NCBI GenBank assembly: GCA_007570785.1
Contig: ML661885.1
Location: 15,945,732-16,009,731 of the forward strand
Source: Antilocapra americana
Taxonomy: Eukaryota > Chordata > Mammalia > Artiodactyla > Antilocapridae
Reading direction: 5' to 3'
DNA length: 64,000 nucleotides
Positions 25,767 to 38,884 of this stretch are shown one piece after another. The translations under genes were made by a program, and so were the position numbers. The notes beneath the pieces were generated by a model. It did no database searches. It was not told the DNA's origin and was given only the letters and a program-made list of their open reading frames with translations. Within the stretch, counting starts at the first letter, position 1; every line of letters starts with the position of its first letter.

Positions 25767-26473
25767 CTGAAAATATAACAATGCTATATTGAGATCAATG
25801 CCAGAATAACATGTTTTCGCCTATTATTATTTAAAACATTCTTTAGTGTTACAAGTGCAAGGACTCGGTCTCTCTCAGCTAGGTAAGTTTCCCAATCACC
25901 ACAATAGGGAAGAGTATCACGTTTCTGAACATCTGAGAGATATTTGTCTCACCCTTTTAAGGTAACAATTCTGACAACAGTTTAAAAATACAGATGTTGT
26001 TCATTAGGAGCTGAACTGAACTTGAAAGAGACTCTTGGCTTTAATCATCTTTGTATATTATATCTGCGAGACGCTGGTAGACACTAAAGCAAGTATTTGC
26101 TAAATGAATGACAACATGATCAACCCAAGGATGTGACTTTCATGAGAATAAAAAAGATAAGGCATGCTCTCTTTTTAGGTAAGTGTGCACATCTATCATA
26201 CAGGTTACTGTTCCATCCATTCTGCACAGAGGCTACCAAAGTTTTGAGATTTAGGAGTTAAAAATTAATTTTTGAGAAATCTTAAATTTTACAAAAGAAA
26301 TAATTGCTAAAGGAAAAGAGCTCATGTTTTCAGCAATTTGTATTTTAACAGCATTTCTTCAAAGGAGGATTTTATTTATCCCGACATTATTTTAAGTCAT
26401 TGCCAGGAAAACAGCATATCCTAATTACCCTGTTCTCTAAGAAATTCCTGACCAATACATCTATGTCAAGTTA

Positions 26474-26662
26474 AAGTGTTAGTTGTTCAGTTGTGTCTGA
26501 CTCTTAGCAACCTCATGGACTGTAGCCTTCCAGGAATTCTCCATGGAATTCTCCCAGCAAGAATACTGGAGTGGATAGGGTATCTTCCCAATCCAGGGAT
26601 CGAACTGGCGCTCCTGCACTGCAAGCAGATTCTTTATCATCTGAGCCACCAGGGAAGCCCTA
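26474..26662 (-). mobile_element. Bov-tA SINE
   Basis: Minus strand; gttagttgttcagttgtgtc to gagccaccagggaagcccta, with a short internal deletion. Confidence 0.9.
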
Positions 26663-28804
26663 AACCTATGTTATCCCTCATCTTTAAAAATAATACCATT
26701 GATGTATAGCGAGGCTGAATGATTTGTTCCAGGTAGTGAGAGAGTAGGAGTAAAAATTAAATGTTGGTCTAGAACACTCTCTAAGAATGGAGGGAGATAT
26801 TTAAAGGGCCATGTCTAAAGCAGGCAATATAACATCATTACCAAGTTGAGGGTCTAATGAGTATAAACACGGCATTAAATGCCTTGCATACATTATCTTA
26901 TTTTAAAACAATACTTCCACAGGGAAACTGTCATTACCGTTGTAGAGACTAGGAAACACTAAGAGGCTGCTCTACTTGTTCAAGGCTTCCATAGCTTAAG
27001 TGGCAACATGAGAATTTAAACCTAGATAGGTTTGCTTTAGAGCCCACGTTCCCGTCCATTATTCCATAAAGCCAAGGTAATAAATTCTGGCTCCTGTTAA
27101 AACTTCTTTTCAACTACTGCTGAGAGGTGCAGATATAAATCCTTAGGTAGTTATTTAAAATTTAAAACCAGTAGTATGTCATTTTATGGTAATAATAGAA
27201 ATTTAAAAATTTTTTCAGTCATTATTAGTTTCTTCTGTTCATATTGCTTTGTATTTATCCTAAAAAACAAACACACACACAAGGAAAAAATGCTAGAAAA
27301 GGTAGAATTTCAAGTGCTAACTTTTCTTTAAAAAATCTCCAGAGTAAAACCTTTAGGATCTTTATTTAACTAGCAGTAGCTAAGCAACCATGCAAAGTCT
27401 CACCTTAGAAGCCCTTTGGGTAGCAACAGTTTTTCTACGGACTTCTTAATATAGTAAATAAATTCCATAATTTATACAAGGGTTAAAGGTTGAGTGGAGA
27501 AGGGAGCTCCCCATTACTAACAAAGAGTAAATCAACATCAACAAAAGTAGACTCTGATACCTAAGAAGTTAAAATAATTGAAATGATTAAATTTGGACTT
27601 AACCCACAAATAATCTATATAAATCTAAGTTTGGGGTTACAAAAGCTCAGTGTGAACATTTACTCTGTAACTGAGCGAGTTCTCGAAGTAGGAATTAGGT
27701 AGGTAAAAGGAAGTGGTTGAAAAGTGGGTTGAGAATAGTTCTAGGCAGAAGACATGAACAAAGGCTTGATGTCCTTGTGCTTTTAGAGTGTCATATATAA
27801 AATTACTCTTAGCATTTTTTTTAATATTTTGGTAAAAAACAGAAATTCTGGTGAGCCCATCTCTTATTTGAAATGTTACCTTTATCATACAGTATATTAC
27901 TACATACACTATATTACACACATTTCTAGATTATATTCTGTTCCATCAGTCTTGTTTACACCTGACCAATATCCCCACTGTTTTAATTACAATAGTGTGA
28001 TAAACATGCTTTTGCTAAAGAGCTGGGCAAGTCCCCATTTTGTGATTACACATTTCTTGTGTGGTCTACTTTTAGTACTTTACAGTTTTCATTATGAATG
28101 ACATCTGTTTTACTCTATACTTTCTGAAGGCTATTGCTGGTGTTTTAAAAAAAACCTTTTAAATTCGGAGTTGATCTTGTATTCCATCATCTTCACAGAA
28201 CTTTTACTAGCTCTAAGTTTTTCAGCTGACTTGCTTGGATTAGCTAAGTAGATGAGAGTAACAGCTGCAAATCTACAGCTCTGTAGATGTCTAACTCATT
28301 ACTCACAATACAAGAGCGATTAAAGAACCAAATGTTGAGGGAAAAAAAAACCACCCCGCTAAACTCTAGAAACATAGCAGAAGGAAAAAATACAAATAGC
28401 TCACAGACCCCTATAAAAATGTTTGATTCCAATGGCAACATGAAAACTAAAACATTAAAACTTGCTAAGAACCAAGATTTGAATGGGAGGGGAAATGGGT
28501 AGTATGAAACAAAAATAGTATACACTTATGAAATATTCTGGGGCAGCGAAAATTATTAAGTTAAATATATGTATATAATAACATGGAAATACCACCAAGA
28601 TAAACTGTTAATATTTTTTAAAGCAGGTCTGAATGATAGGTATACTTTTATACCATTTATGCAAAATAAATGATTTCTCACCTATTAAACTCATGTTTTC
28701 TGCAGGAAAATATATAAAAGTGACCCTGAATAGCCAAAACAATTCTGAGAAAGAACAGAGTCAGAGGTAACATGTTCCCTAATTTTAAACTATACTACAA
28801 GCTG

Positions 28805-29000
28805 CTATGCTGCTGTTTAGTCACTCAGTGATAAATGGAGTCTTAAACATATGATGCAGAAGGCATGCTATGCTATGCTTAGTTGCTCAGTTGTATTTGA
28901 CTCCTTGCAACCCCATGGACTGGAGCCCATCAGGCTACTCCATCAATGGGCTTTATCAGGCAAGAATACTGGAGTGGGCTGCCATTTCCTTCTCCATACT
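28805..29000 (-). mobile_element. Bov-tA SINE in L1
   Basis: Minus strand; ttagttgctcagttgtattt, caagaatactggagtgggct; a short duplicated start (gctatgctgctgtttagtca) precedes it. The tRNA-like head is missing. Confidence 0.8.
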
Positions 29001-29504
29001 AGAAACTACAGTAATCCCAATAGTATGTAAAAACAGTCTCATAGACTAATTAATGGCAGAACAGAGAGTCCAGAAATGAGACCACAGTTACATGATCAAT
29101 TCATCTATGATAAGCAAAAATATTCAGTGGGGAAAAGACAGCCTCTTCAATAAATGATTTTGGGAAAACTGGGCAGTTTATATGCAAAAGGAACAAAATG
29201 GAACTTTCTCACACCATATACAAAAATAAACTCAAAAGTGTATTAAATGTAAGACCTGAAATCATAAAGCTCCTAGAAGAAAACACAGGCAGCACATTCT
29301 TAACACTGATCTTAGAAGTATTTTGGGGGATATGTCTCCTTAGGCAAGGAAAACAAAGCAAAAGTAAACAAATGGAACTACATCAAACTAAAGAAAAAGC
29401 TTGTGCAAAACAAATGGAACTGTCAACATAATTAAAAGGTCACCTATTGAACGGGAGAAGTTTACAAATAGTATGTCTGATAAGGGGTTAAAACCCAAAA
29501 TATG

Positions 29505-29818
29505 GGGTTGGCCAAAGCTGAAGCGCCAACACTTTGGCCACCTGACATGAAGAGTCAACTCACTGGAAAAGACCCCGATGCTGGGAAAGACTGGGGCAGA
29601 AGGAGAAGGGGGTGACATGGGATGAGACGGTTAGATGGCATCATCAGCTCAATGGACATGAGTCTGAGCAAACTCTGGGAGATAGTGAAGGACAGGAAAG
29701 CCTGATGTGCTGCAGTTCATGAGGTCGAAAAGAGTAGGACATAACTGAGCGACTGAACAACAAAAAAGTTCGTTAACATCTTCTGGAAAAACCAGAATGA
29801 AATTTCTGGCCAACCCAA
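29505..29818. mobile_element. Mariner-type MITE split by BovB
   Basis: The left end ggggttggccaaa (29504-29516) and right end tctggccaaccca (29805-29817) are mutual inverted repeats. The inner right sequence aaagttcgttaacatc plus ggaaaaaccagaatgaaatt matches the small palindromic mariner elements of mammals. A BovB fragment sits inside, and all of it lies in an L1. Confidence 0.7.
29517..29762 (+). mobile_element. BovB 3' fragment inside the MITE
   Basis: Plus strand; gctgaagcgccaacactttg, aggagaagggggtgacatgg, ending cataactgagcgactgaaca. Confidence 0.85.
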
Positions 29819-30851
29819 CAGACAAAGAATTCATACAACTCAAAATCAAAATCTCCCAACCAACCCAACTGAAAAATGGGAAGAGGACCAGAAAAGACAT
29901 TTTCCCAAAGAAGACACAGATAGCCAACCAATACATGAAAAGATGCTCAACATCAAAAATCACCAGGGAAATGCAAACTGAAACCATAATAAGATACCAT
30001 TTGAGACCTGTCAGAATGACTATCATCATTTTTGACAATGAATAAATAACAAGCACTGGCAAGGATGTGGAGAAAAGGGAACCCTTACACAGCATTGGTA
30101 GGGTGGTAAATTGATGCAGCCACTAAGGAAAACAGCATGGAAGTTCCTCAGAAAATTAAAAATAGCACTACCATAGATTCAGCATTCCACTCATGCAGAT
30201 TTTTTCTAAAGTCAACAAAAATGTTAATTCAAAAAAATGCATGCACGCCTGCATTCATTTTAGCATTTAGTCAAGATATGGAAGCAATCTAAGTGCCCAT
30301 CAACAGATGGATGGATAAAGATGGGACATACACAAGATTACTCATACAAAAGACTATTACTCAGTCATAAGAAGAATGAGATCTTGCCATTTGCGACAAC
30401 ACGGGTATCACGCTAAGTAAAACAAGTCAGAGAGTGAAAGGCAAAAAGTGTACGATCTCACTTACATGTGGAATCTAAACACCAAAATGAACGAACAAAC
30501 ACAACAAAACAGAACCAGACTCACAGAACAAACCAGTGGTTGCCACACAGGAACAGGGTGGAGGAATGAGTCAAACAGACAAGGGAGATTAAGAGGTACA
30601 AAACTTGGGAGGGGACAAACTTATGGCTGATTCATGTTGATATTTGGCAGAAACCAACAAAATTCTGTAAAGCAATTATCCTTCAATTAAAAAAAAAAGA
30701 GGTTAACAAACTTCCAGTTAGAAGTCATGAAACGTGGATAAAACGTAAAGCATGGGGAATACAATCAAATATTGTACCATCTTTGTACAGTAACAGATGG
30801 CACTAGACTTATCATTGCGGTGATTATTTTGTAATGTACAGAAATACTGAA

Positions 30852-31066
30852 TCATCCCTGGTGGCTCAGATAGTAAACAATCCGCCTGCAATGTGGGAGA
30901 CCTGGGTTTGGTCCTTCGGTCCTTAGGAAGATCCCCTTGGAGGAGGGCATGGCAACCCACTCCAGTATTCTTGCCTGGAGAAGCTCCATGGACAGAGGAG
31001 CCTGGTGGGCTACAGTCCATGGAGTCACAAAGAGTTGGACACAACTAAGCGACTAAGCGCAGCACA
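30852..31066 (+). mobile_element. Bov-tA SINE
   Basis: Plus strand, full length, with a small internal duplication in the tRNA-like head (ggtccttcggtccttagg). Confidence 0.9.
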
Positions 31067-31493
31067 TGCTGTACATCTAAAACTACTACTTCAATTTTTT
31101 TTTTAAAGAGTACTGAAATACATGTCTGAAAGTACTACTTATTTCTAGTTATTTAACTAGAAAACTACGATTTGAAACTGATTTTTTAAAAAGAAACAAG
31201 TATGTGGAACTAAGCCACTTATGAAGGAAACAATGGTCATTCAGCCTGATAATTTGTTCTTAATAATAATATGTAAGAATATGATTAATTTGGAAAATGA
31301 AGTAAATTACATTAACCAAAAATTATCTAATGTTTAGGACTATTTGAAGAGGGAATTAGAGAGGCTTGGGCCATTAATACAAATTGACAGAAGTTACACA
31401 ATTCTAGTTTGTAAAAAGACATCAGAATACTTTGCCTAGAATGTGCTTAAAGTGTTGCTGAATTTCTGTCTCAGGATGATATAAAATTCTCAT

Positions 31494-31615
31494 TCTGGGA
31501 CTTCCCTGGTGGTCCAGTGGTTAAGACTCTGAGCTTCCAATGCAGAAGACATAGGTTTGATCCCTGGTCAAGGAACTAAGATCCCACAGGCCACACAACA
31601 CAGCTGAAACATTAA
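31494..31615 (+). mobile_element. CHR-type SINE
   Basis: Plus strand; gacttccctggtggtccagt, B box aggtttgatccctggtcaag, A-rich tail. Confidence 0.9.
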
Positions 31616-31969
31616 AAAAATTTTTTTTTCTATCTTGAGACTCAGATGGATTTAAGTAATAAGACTTCTGTTTCCTCATCTCCCAAATGAGGAAACTGGA
31701 CTAAACTGTGTCTAAAGTCTCTTCCAGCTCTACCATTTAATGACTGACCCCATCTGAAATTCACCCTCCCTCTACAAATACCCATAATTCCCAATTTCTC
31801 ATCTTTATTAAGCAGAGTGGCTCCTACACAGCACAGAACTCAAGAGCTCCAGAGTGCTGTATGTTCCACTGAGGCTGTCTGATCTGCCACACCCTGTAAC
31901 CAGCCTAATCTCCCTCTCAGGCAATCATCTCCAAACTCTTTTGTCTTAGTCTAAAAGTAAGAGTGAAAG

Positions 31970-32162
31970 GGCTTCCCTGGTGGCTTAGTGGTAGAGAATC
32001 AGCCTGCCAATGCTGGAGACACGGGTTTGATCCTTGGGTTGGGAAGATCCCCTGGAGAAGGAAATGACAACCCACTCCAGTATTCTTGCCTGGGAAATCC
32101 CATGGACAGAGGAGCCTGGCAGTCCATGGGATCCCAAAGAGTGGGACACAACTTAATAACTA
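31970..32162 (+). mobile_element. Bov-tA SINE
   Basis: Plus strand; gcttccctggtggcttagtg head through gtgggacacaacttaataac tail. Confidence 0.92.
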
Positions 32163-32529
32163 AACAACACCAATTATACATTCTATGCACTATAAAATAA
32201 TTTTTAAAACTCTTTCAATGATGGACTAAAAATAAAACACAAATACAAAGCAAACCCAGAGCTTGTTGCACTCCACTGTTAACATGAGGACCGGCACCAC
32301 ACACATCTCACAGTCTTTATACTCCTTAACTCCCTGCTCCTCCTCTGATGTAGCTAACCCACCCAAAATCCCAATCCTGGCCAAACCCAATTCTCCAGCC
32401 AGCTGAGGCCTCAAATAAAAAGCTGAACTGGCTGAAGAAAAGTCACAACCATTCTGACTGGTCTCTATTTTAAATCTATGGCCACACACTTTAAACAGGG
32501 ACTTGGTATCAGTGATCCCCTTAACTAAC

Positions 32530-34016
32530 TAGTTAACTGGCTTTCCTACTCAGAAAATTTACAGCTTCCCACACTCCTCTCCTCCCTACCCTAACAACTT
32601 CACTTATTTCACCAAGAAAACAGAACAGATCACTTCAAATGCCTTGTCTTTTCCACCTTCATCCTACCTGCATACCTGTATACCACATAAAACTGTCCAT
32701 TTTCCTGTTTCAAAAGCTGCATAAAAATCATCCTTCCTACCACAGTGATCCAAGAACTTTGCTCTGCCCCTATTCTCATCAACACATCAAATGTTGTAAC
32801 ATCATCAGAACCACCCACTTCACCATAACCCACAATAGTCTTTTTAGACCACTAGTCCAATCAAAGTGCTCTTGTCAAATTTCAACTCCTTGGTCCTCAT
32901 CTTACTCTTTTATAGTTGACTCCACCCTCTTTTCTTCCATTAGCATTACAGATGCCACATCCTCCTGGCCTTTCCGTTCCCATCACTGCTGCTCTGACCA
33001 GAGCGCTCCCTTTCCAGTCATCTGTCCTCTTCTCCATCAATACTCTTGATGTCCTCTGGTCTGCAGTTTTAAGTACCACCTATAAAACATGACTCCAAGA
33101 TTATCTCCGGAGCCTGACTTCTGCTCTGAGCAACAGTAGTGGGTATCCTATTGCCTACTACTGCACATATTCTGAGCTGTATGAAATTATCAAATTTAGT
33201 ACACTCTATACAGAACTCCTGCTTTATTGCTTAGAAACCAGTGCACCCTCCCCAGTCTTCCCCATTTCAGGAGATGGTGCTACGGCTCACCCAGATGTTT
33301 GGGCAAAACAAGCTGACTCTTCTAGATTTTTCGCCCTGGGGTTAGGGTAAGACCCATTTGGCTCCATCTTCAAATCATACTCCGAATCAGACCACTTCTC
33401 ACTTCCAACTCTACATCTCTAGTTCAAACTACCACAGCTCAACTGAACTACTACAAGTTGCCTTAGGAACTTGTTTCTCCACTTTCTTCCAACTCAGTTT
33501 GCCACTCAGCAGTTAGTCACCAAAAGCATTCCCCTACACAAAATCCTAATGGCTTCTTATTACAAACAAAGACAATAAAATTCCATTTCATTTACTGCTT
33601 GCTAACCATTCTGCTCTCATCTCCCATCACTCTTCTTATGCTCCAGCCACAATGACCTTCTAAGCATTGTAATGGGTCAAGTTCATTTCTCTTAAGATCT
33701 ATGCATTTGCAGTTACTGCTCTCTCAAAAACTCTTCCTTCATATCTTCATTATTTTGGTCTCCAGGCAAAACATCAAGTCTTCAGAGAAGTGGGTCTTCC
33801 TTCTCTTTCAAAACTACACACTTCCACTCTAGTCACCCTAACTTAATCTAACTCTAAATCTAGTTATATTCTCTTTACACTTATCACCATCTGAAACTAT
33901 ATTTGCTTACTTAATGTACAGTCTCTCTTTCCTTAAGCTTCAAGAGGGCAGGCTTCATATATAATGCCTAATGAAGAAGATGAAGATGCTCAATAAATAG
34001 TTGAGTGAATGGCGCT
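32530..34016 (+). mobile_element. Long L2 (LINE2) fragment
   Basis: About 1.5 kb follows the L2 ORF and 3' end in order: ctcatcttactcttttatag, the cccagtcttccccatttcag stretch, atcagaccacttctcacttc, atgctccagccacaatgacc, cttatcaccatctgaaac and the terminal gctcaataaatagttgagtg. L2 is an ancient mammalian LINE; such a long copy is less common than short pieces. Stops throughout. Confidence 0.75.
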
Positions 34017-35299
34017 ATAGTTCTCTTAATCACCAAAGCTTGAAATCACTGATGAGATTTTTCTGATCTTATTTAATAATAGGACAGTAAACATTTAGGA
34101 TGGATTACCTAAAATTCATTAACACATACCAGTGTAAATACAAAGACTTTTCAGATTATTTTCTAATACTGAAAATCTAAAAAAAAAAAAAATTTATAAG
34201 ATACAAATATTACTTTTAGAACTTGATATATAGAACTGACTCTAACTTCTGACTACAAACTATTGCCTAATCATATTACAGAATTACCATATGCAATGAA
34301 ACTAGCATCTTCCATTTGAAATAAATTTATATATATACTTTGGAATGGTAGTTTATGGTTATTAGGTCGATCTCACACTTAAGGAAAAAAAGACAGTTGA
34401 GGCCAAAATCATCACTGGCAATAAGCACTTAATATCCACGATGATAGAGGCCATAGTTGTCTCTTTGCCATTGTACCTCCGAAATGAATGAATCCACGTG
34501 TGAACAGGAATGTTTCAACATCATGAATTATACCACAATTACAATGTAAACGAGATCGAAGCTGTCTCATTTTAGTTCACTAAACAAAACAGGAAAACTA
34601 CTTGGAGTTTAAAAAGCAAACTTGGCAGTTTGAAAATAAGGTTTTAAAACTCTAAAGGATTTCGGTTGTTTTCTATACTGAAGGCGACGCAGAGTAGAAA
34701 CGCTCGCACTAATAACTCGAACTCCATAAACTATACCAAACAGGTCCACAGAAGAAACTTAATGGCCACCGTACTTGACACTAGATGCCTCCATCAGTTA
34801 AGACTGGGCGGCAGATGCTCGACAGACCCAAACCACCAAGTCGGCAAGAGATCACCCAACAAGTTGCCCCGAAGGTAAACTTCTCGGGGTCCCGCTGCAG
34901 CAAAGAGCGAGGGCCCTCTTCTGTGACTGGAGACTGACTCCAAGGCAAGGACGAACCTGAGTGCACCCGGGGAAAGCAAAAAAGGAAAAGCGACAGGGCT
35001 GCCATGCTCCTAACTCCACCCTCCTCGTCCTCAACCCCGAAGAGGCCCAGTCTCGCCGGCCGCCGCCCCTCCTTCCTCCCTTCTCCAAGCCCACCGAGCC
35101 GCGCCAGGGAAGGTCCCGCCGCCCTCCTCTCCCCTCCCCCAAACCAGGAGCCGAAGCGGCAGGGGAAGGTTAAGCTTCCGTTCCTTCCCCGCCCAAAGGG
35201 GAAGGGGTGGGAAGTGGGATGGCGAGAGCACCCAGTACGGGCCTCTCCCGTCCCCCACGCGGGCCCAGAGCTCCGTTCCCACCCCAGCCCGAAACTCAC

Positions 35300-35470
35300 T
35301 CGTCAGCTCCGCAGCAACCGCAGCCACCGCACCGGGTCCCCGCGCACCGCCACAGCCCCTACACCAGGGCCGCCCCCCCACCCCCAGCTGCCTGCCGCCG
35401 TGGGTTCCGGGGCAGCAAGAGGAATCACTTCCGCTGGGTCACAGATGCCGTCTACGCGCGGGAGATTAGT
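35300..35470 (-). other. ELOC: ELOC non-coding first exon (approximate 5' edge)
   Basis: A strong minus-strand donor GTGAGT at 35299-35294 follows sequence ending agctgacga. This is the best candidate for the first splice donor and would join to the 25.7-kb exon. The upstream limit is a guess from the promoter position. Confidence 0.55.
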
Positions 35471-35615
35471 ACCTGGTGAGGCGGAGACGCGCCGAGCCGT
35501 TGCTTGCCGGCGTCTACAGGAAGTGCGCAGCGCCCCCTCCCTTCTCCCACGGGCCAGCCTGCGAGGGCAGCGGTGCCGGGAAAAGTCTCCGCCAATCCTA
35601 TTTTGGGTCTTCTGA

Positions 35616-35800
35616 TTCCCAGCATGCAGCGCCGACCCTAATCTGATTTCCGAAGGGACCCCATCCTAGAAGCGGTGCTGGGAGTGGGGGGGGGGGGTCG
35701 GGGGAACGAGGCAGCATTGCATCCTGGGATTTGTAGTTTCTCTGGCGGGCACTGACGTGTTTGGCGGAGTCAGCGCTGCAACCTGGAACTTGTAGTTTCT
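35616..35800. promoter_or_regulatory. Cluster of three ZNF143/THAP11-type sites
   Basis: ttcccagcatgca (35616-35628), gcattgcatcctgggattt followed by gtagtttc (35714-35740), and gctgcaacctggaacttgta followed by gtttct (35774-35800). All resemble the bipartite SBS motif (ACTACA plus TCCCA.CATGC) or its complement. Such sites mark many housekeeping, often bidirectional, promoters. Confidence 0.6.
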
Positions 35801-35899
35801 CACGCCGAGTCTTAAAGAGTCTGGTAATTTTGGAGGTTGTCCCTGCCCTTCCTTTGCGGTAAGCCTAGAGGTAGCAGACGTCCGCAGAAGAAAGGTCGG

Positions 35900-38440
35900 G
35901 AAGTGGGGGTGCGGTTTCTCTGCTAACGAGATCGTGCTCTTTATGAAGCAGTTTCTGTCTTTTGTGAAAAGTTGCAGAGCTTATTGAAGAGCATCTCTGC
36001 AGCTCGCGAAATCGCTGGCCTCATTTCCTCTCTTCCCGGTACTTTTCAGTGTTTACTGAAAACAACCACGCCCCCCACCCCCACTCAGAGGCCTTCACCC
36101 CATCTTCTGTCTCCCTCCCAGCCATCCGGTTGCTCAGTTGGATTCTGAAATCATTCACAGAAACTACCGCCACCCGTACTCAATTCTCATCTTTGTCACT
36201 GCACGCCCCCTTTGCTCCTCCTTCCTCTGCTCTCTCTCCCGCTGTCTCCTCGGCGCACTCTCTCCCCACTCTTCCCATCTGCTATCCTTTTTTACAGATC
36301 TTACCTCCACTTAAGATGGGGTTCTATCCTGAGAACTCATGGGAAGTTGAAAATATCAGTCGAAAATGCACTGGGTAGACCTAACCTGTGCAACACTATT
36401 TAGCCTAGCTTACCTTAGGCTGTGCTCAGAATACTTATATCAGCCTGCAGTTGGGCAGAGATCATCAAATACAAAGCTTATTTTACAGTAGAGTGTTGAT
36501 TATCTCAGGAAGTTTATTGATTACTGTACTGAAAGTGAAAAACAATGATTTTAAGTGTATAGGTGGTTTATCCTCCTGATTGGGTAAGGGATTAGAAGCT
36601 TCAAAACCGAGGAGAGAGTATTATACTGCATCTTTCATACTGCATATAGCCCAGGAAAAGATTAAGATTCCAAATTGTGTATGGTTTCTTCTGAATCTTA
36701 CGGCTTTTGCACCATCATAAAGTGAAGAAATTATAAATTGAACTATCATAAGTCAGAGCCGCCTTTACTTGCTTTCTTGTGGTGAAATTTAGGCACCCTT
36801 CCAGGAAGAGTGAAACAGCTAAATAAAGTTCACCCTCTGTTTACCGGACTGAGGCATGAAAGGAATGTAGGGCCAAGACTCTCACCATTGCAAGTTGCTT
36901 AACCAGGACTGCTGTGTAATAATGTCCACAAAAGGAAAACACAGGCGACCCAGAGTTTGTTGACCTAATTAGTGACTTTTGCCTGAAAGACAATTTTAGT
37001 TCATTTGGCAGATTAAAAAGTGTTGCAAAAGCAATACCGGACAGACTGTCGGGGGTTAATTTTTCAAAGCCTTTGCAAAATGATTAAGGTTTTTTGGTTA
37101 TACTAGCTCAGAATAGAGTTTGGTGAGGAGGAGAGGCAATGAGGTGATAAGAGGAGGCTGTGGGCTCATTTTCGACTGAACTTTTCCTCCTTCACTTCAG
37201 AAGTGTTGTTTTCTCCCCTTAAAACTCCCCTTTCCTCATTACCTTTATCACCTCCTAAAAGAGTCATTATGTTAGTTGCCTAGAGAATGATAGAATTTTT
37301 CAGGTGAGGATGCTGAGGCTAACTAATGCCAGATTTAGGGTCAAAATCTAGTCAAGGATTGTTTTTTAAAAACGCAAATTTTACTTGGGATATTATTTAT
37401 TATGTAAATAATTTATTATTTACATATAGTAAACATATAATACATGGTTATAAAAATGTAGAAATTGCAGATACATTTGGTGTTTTAATATACTTTTACA
37501 CAGACTATACTGTATATGGTTCTTTATACTATTTATTTTCCTACTTAACAAACCTCAATAACCCACACTTTTGTAACCAAAATCTCCATAACATCATTTT
37601 TAATGTCTATAGAATTACACTGTCTAAATGTACCATGAGTCACTTAAATATTTCCTTAAATGTTGGACATTGACCTTATTTTCATTTTTAAGTCACTTTA
37701 TGTAATACTGTATTCACAATCTGCAGAAATCTTTGACCATGTTTCTGCTTCTTCAGGATATGAACATTTTTGAAGTTACTGATAATCTGTTGACAAATTC
37801 TTTCCCTAAAAGACTCTCTTGGTTTAACTTCCAACCCAGTATCAAGAAGTATTTAGGGTTCTTATCAAATACTGGCTTTACCAAAAATTTTCTTTTCTTT
37901 TTTTTATCACACCATTCTGTCCTTAAGCTTAAGTTAAAGGAGAGGAAAGGGGGTCGTGGATGGGAAGGAAAGATAGCTAAAAAACAAACAAAAATAATGT
38001 AATTATTATTATTACATATAATAATGGTGGGATACCCATTTTCAATTTTTCCATGAGCCTCCATCTTAAAACCCTCTCAGATGGTATGAATGGAGAAATC
38101 AAGGTTTATTTTGTAAACATTTAAAAGTATTAAAACATTATTTTTATTTTAATTAAATGTTTAATGTTTAAAACATTATTTTTTAAACATTTTAGTATCA
38201 CACACTCAAGTAGTATATATTTAAAAAACATCTCTAAACTATTAGAATTGGGAAATCTTTAACTGTGAATAATAATTTCATATAATTCTATAGCACAGAA
38301 TTTTCAGAATATGATCTCATTTCAGCTATTTAGAAACTCTGAGTAGACCAAATATTATTTCCATCTGCCTACAGTTTCTGTAGGAAGAAACCAAGCTTAA
38401 CAGAAGATAAAAATTCAGGTTCTCTCTATATATTGTTGAA
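35900..38440. other. Intergenic ELOC-TMEM70, no gene recognised
   Basis: The CpG block fades by about 36.0 kb. The rest is AT-rich with low-complexity stretches and no coding exon I recognise. The short ORFs at 36049-36403 and 37326-38002 have no domain or repeat-family match that I can name. Confidence 0.5.
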
Positions 38441-38765
38441 GTAATCATACAAAGAGGCATTAGACTGAGATGGCTTTATGTCTTGGTAGGTTAATGAGCA
38501 ATACCACATTCAATCCTGTGAATACCTCAAGGGTGGGAACAACCAATCACAAACATTCAATGAGATTTTTCTGAAATAATGCAACAGCATAAGCTATAAT
38601 AATCAAATAATTTCCTTGCTTTGCATATGCATCTTCTCTATAAAAACCTTGTCCCTAGCTCCTGTCAGTGGAGTGCTCATGACTGTTTCTAGTTTGGTGT
38701 TGTATGATTGGAATAAACTTTTGGTCAGATAAACTCTCAGAAATTTTAGCATGCCTCAGTTTATT
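38440..38765 (+). mobile_element. Probable old LTR fragment
   Basis: gcatcttctctataaaaacc (TATA-like) is followed by tggagtgctcatgactgttt and tggaataaacttttggtcag (AATAAA), a promoter/poly(A) order typical of an LTR. Terminal TG/CA and target duplication were not identified. Confidence 0.45.
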
Positions 38766-38884
38766 TTTTTAAAGCTATTAAAACTATTGAAAAACACTAT
38801 ATGAACAGAAAAGTTTAAATCAGTACAATAATGGCTAATTGATGTTGTTTGTAATATGCACTACACTAAAGCAAGAGTTTTGTG

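Larger units (their letters stand above)
28690..30700 (+). mobile_element. L1 3' half, interrupted by SINE and mariner/BovB
   Basis: Plus-strand L1 ending in an A run near 30698. Order of L1 landmarks: atagccaaaacaattctgag, gagaaaacacaggcagcac-like, cagggaaatgcaaactgaaa, ggcaaggatgtggagaaaag, gaatgagatcttgccatttg and acgatctcacttacatgtgg. Insertions at 28800-29000 and 29505-29818 are younger. Confidence 0.85.
25767..35299 (-). other. ELOC: ELOC intron 1
   Basis: A 9.5-kb first intron holding nested L1, BovB, mariner and L2 copies, listed separately. Bases 26900-27070 resemble a diverged MIR, and 27930-28200 resembles a minus-strand L1 fragment (ttccatcagtcttgtttaca). Bases 27085-27840, 28210-28680 and 34020-34780 show nothing I can name. 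Confidence 0.75.
34880..35900. promoter_or_regulatory. ELOC: CpG-rich promoter of ELOC
   Basis: GC- and CpG-rich block at the 5' end of ELOC. It contains an inverted ETS-like cacttccgct (35427-35436), a CCAAT box (35593) and ZNF143-like sites (35616-35800). GC-rich ORFs on both strands inside it are composition artefacts. No TATA box at a plausible place, as usual for a housekeeping CpG promoter. Confidence 0.75.

Noticed and set aside
29797..30045. A plus-strand ORF of 82 residues as a possible gene
   Set aside because: It is an L1 ORF2 C-terminal fragment in an old, interrupted L1.
35004..35615. A 203-residue plus-strand ORF in the CpG island, and long minus-strand ORFs in the same place
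   Set aside because: Pro/Ser/Arg-rich translation in every frame, no domain, and it overlaps the ELOC promoter and first exon. Explained by GC-rich composition with few stop codons.
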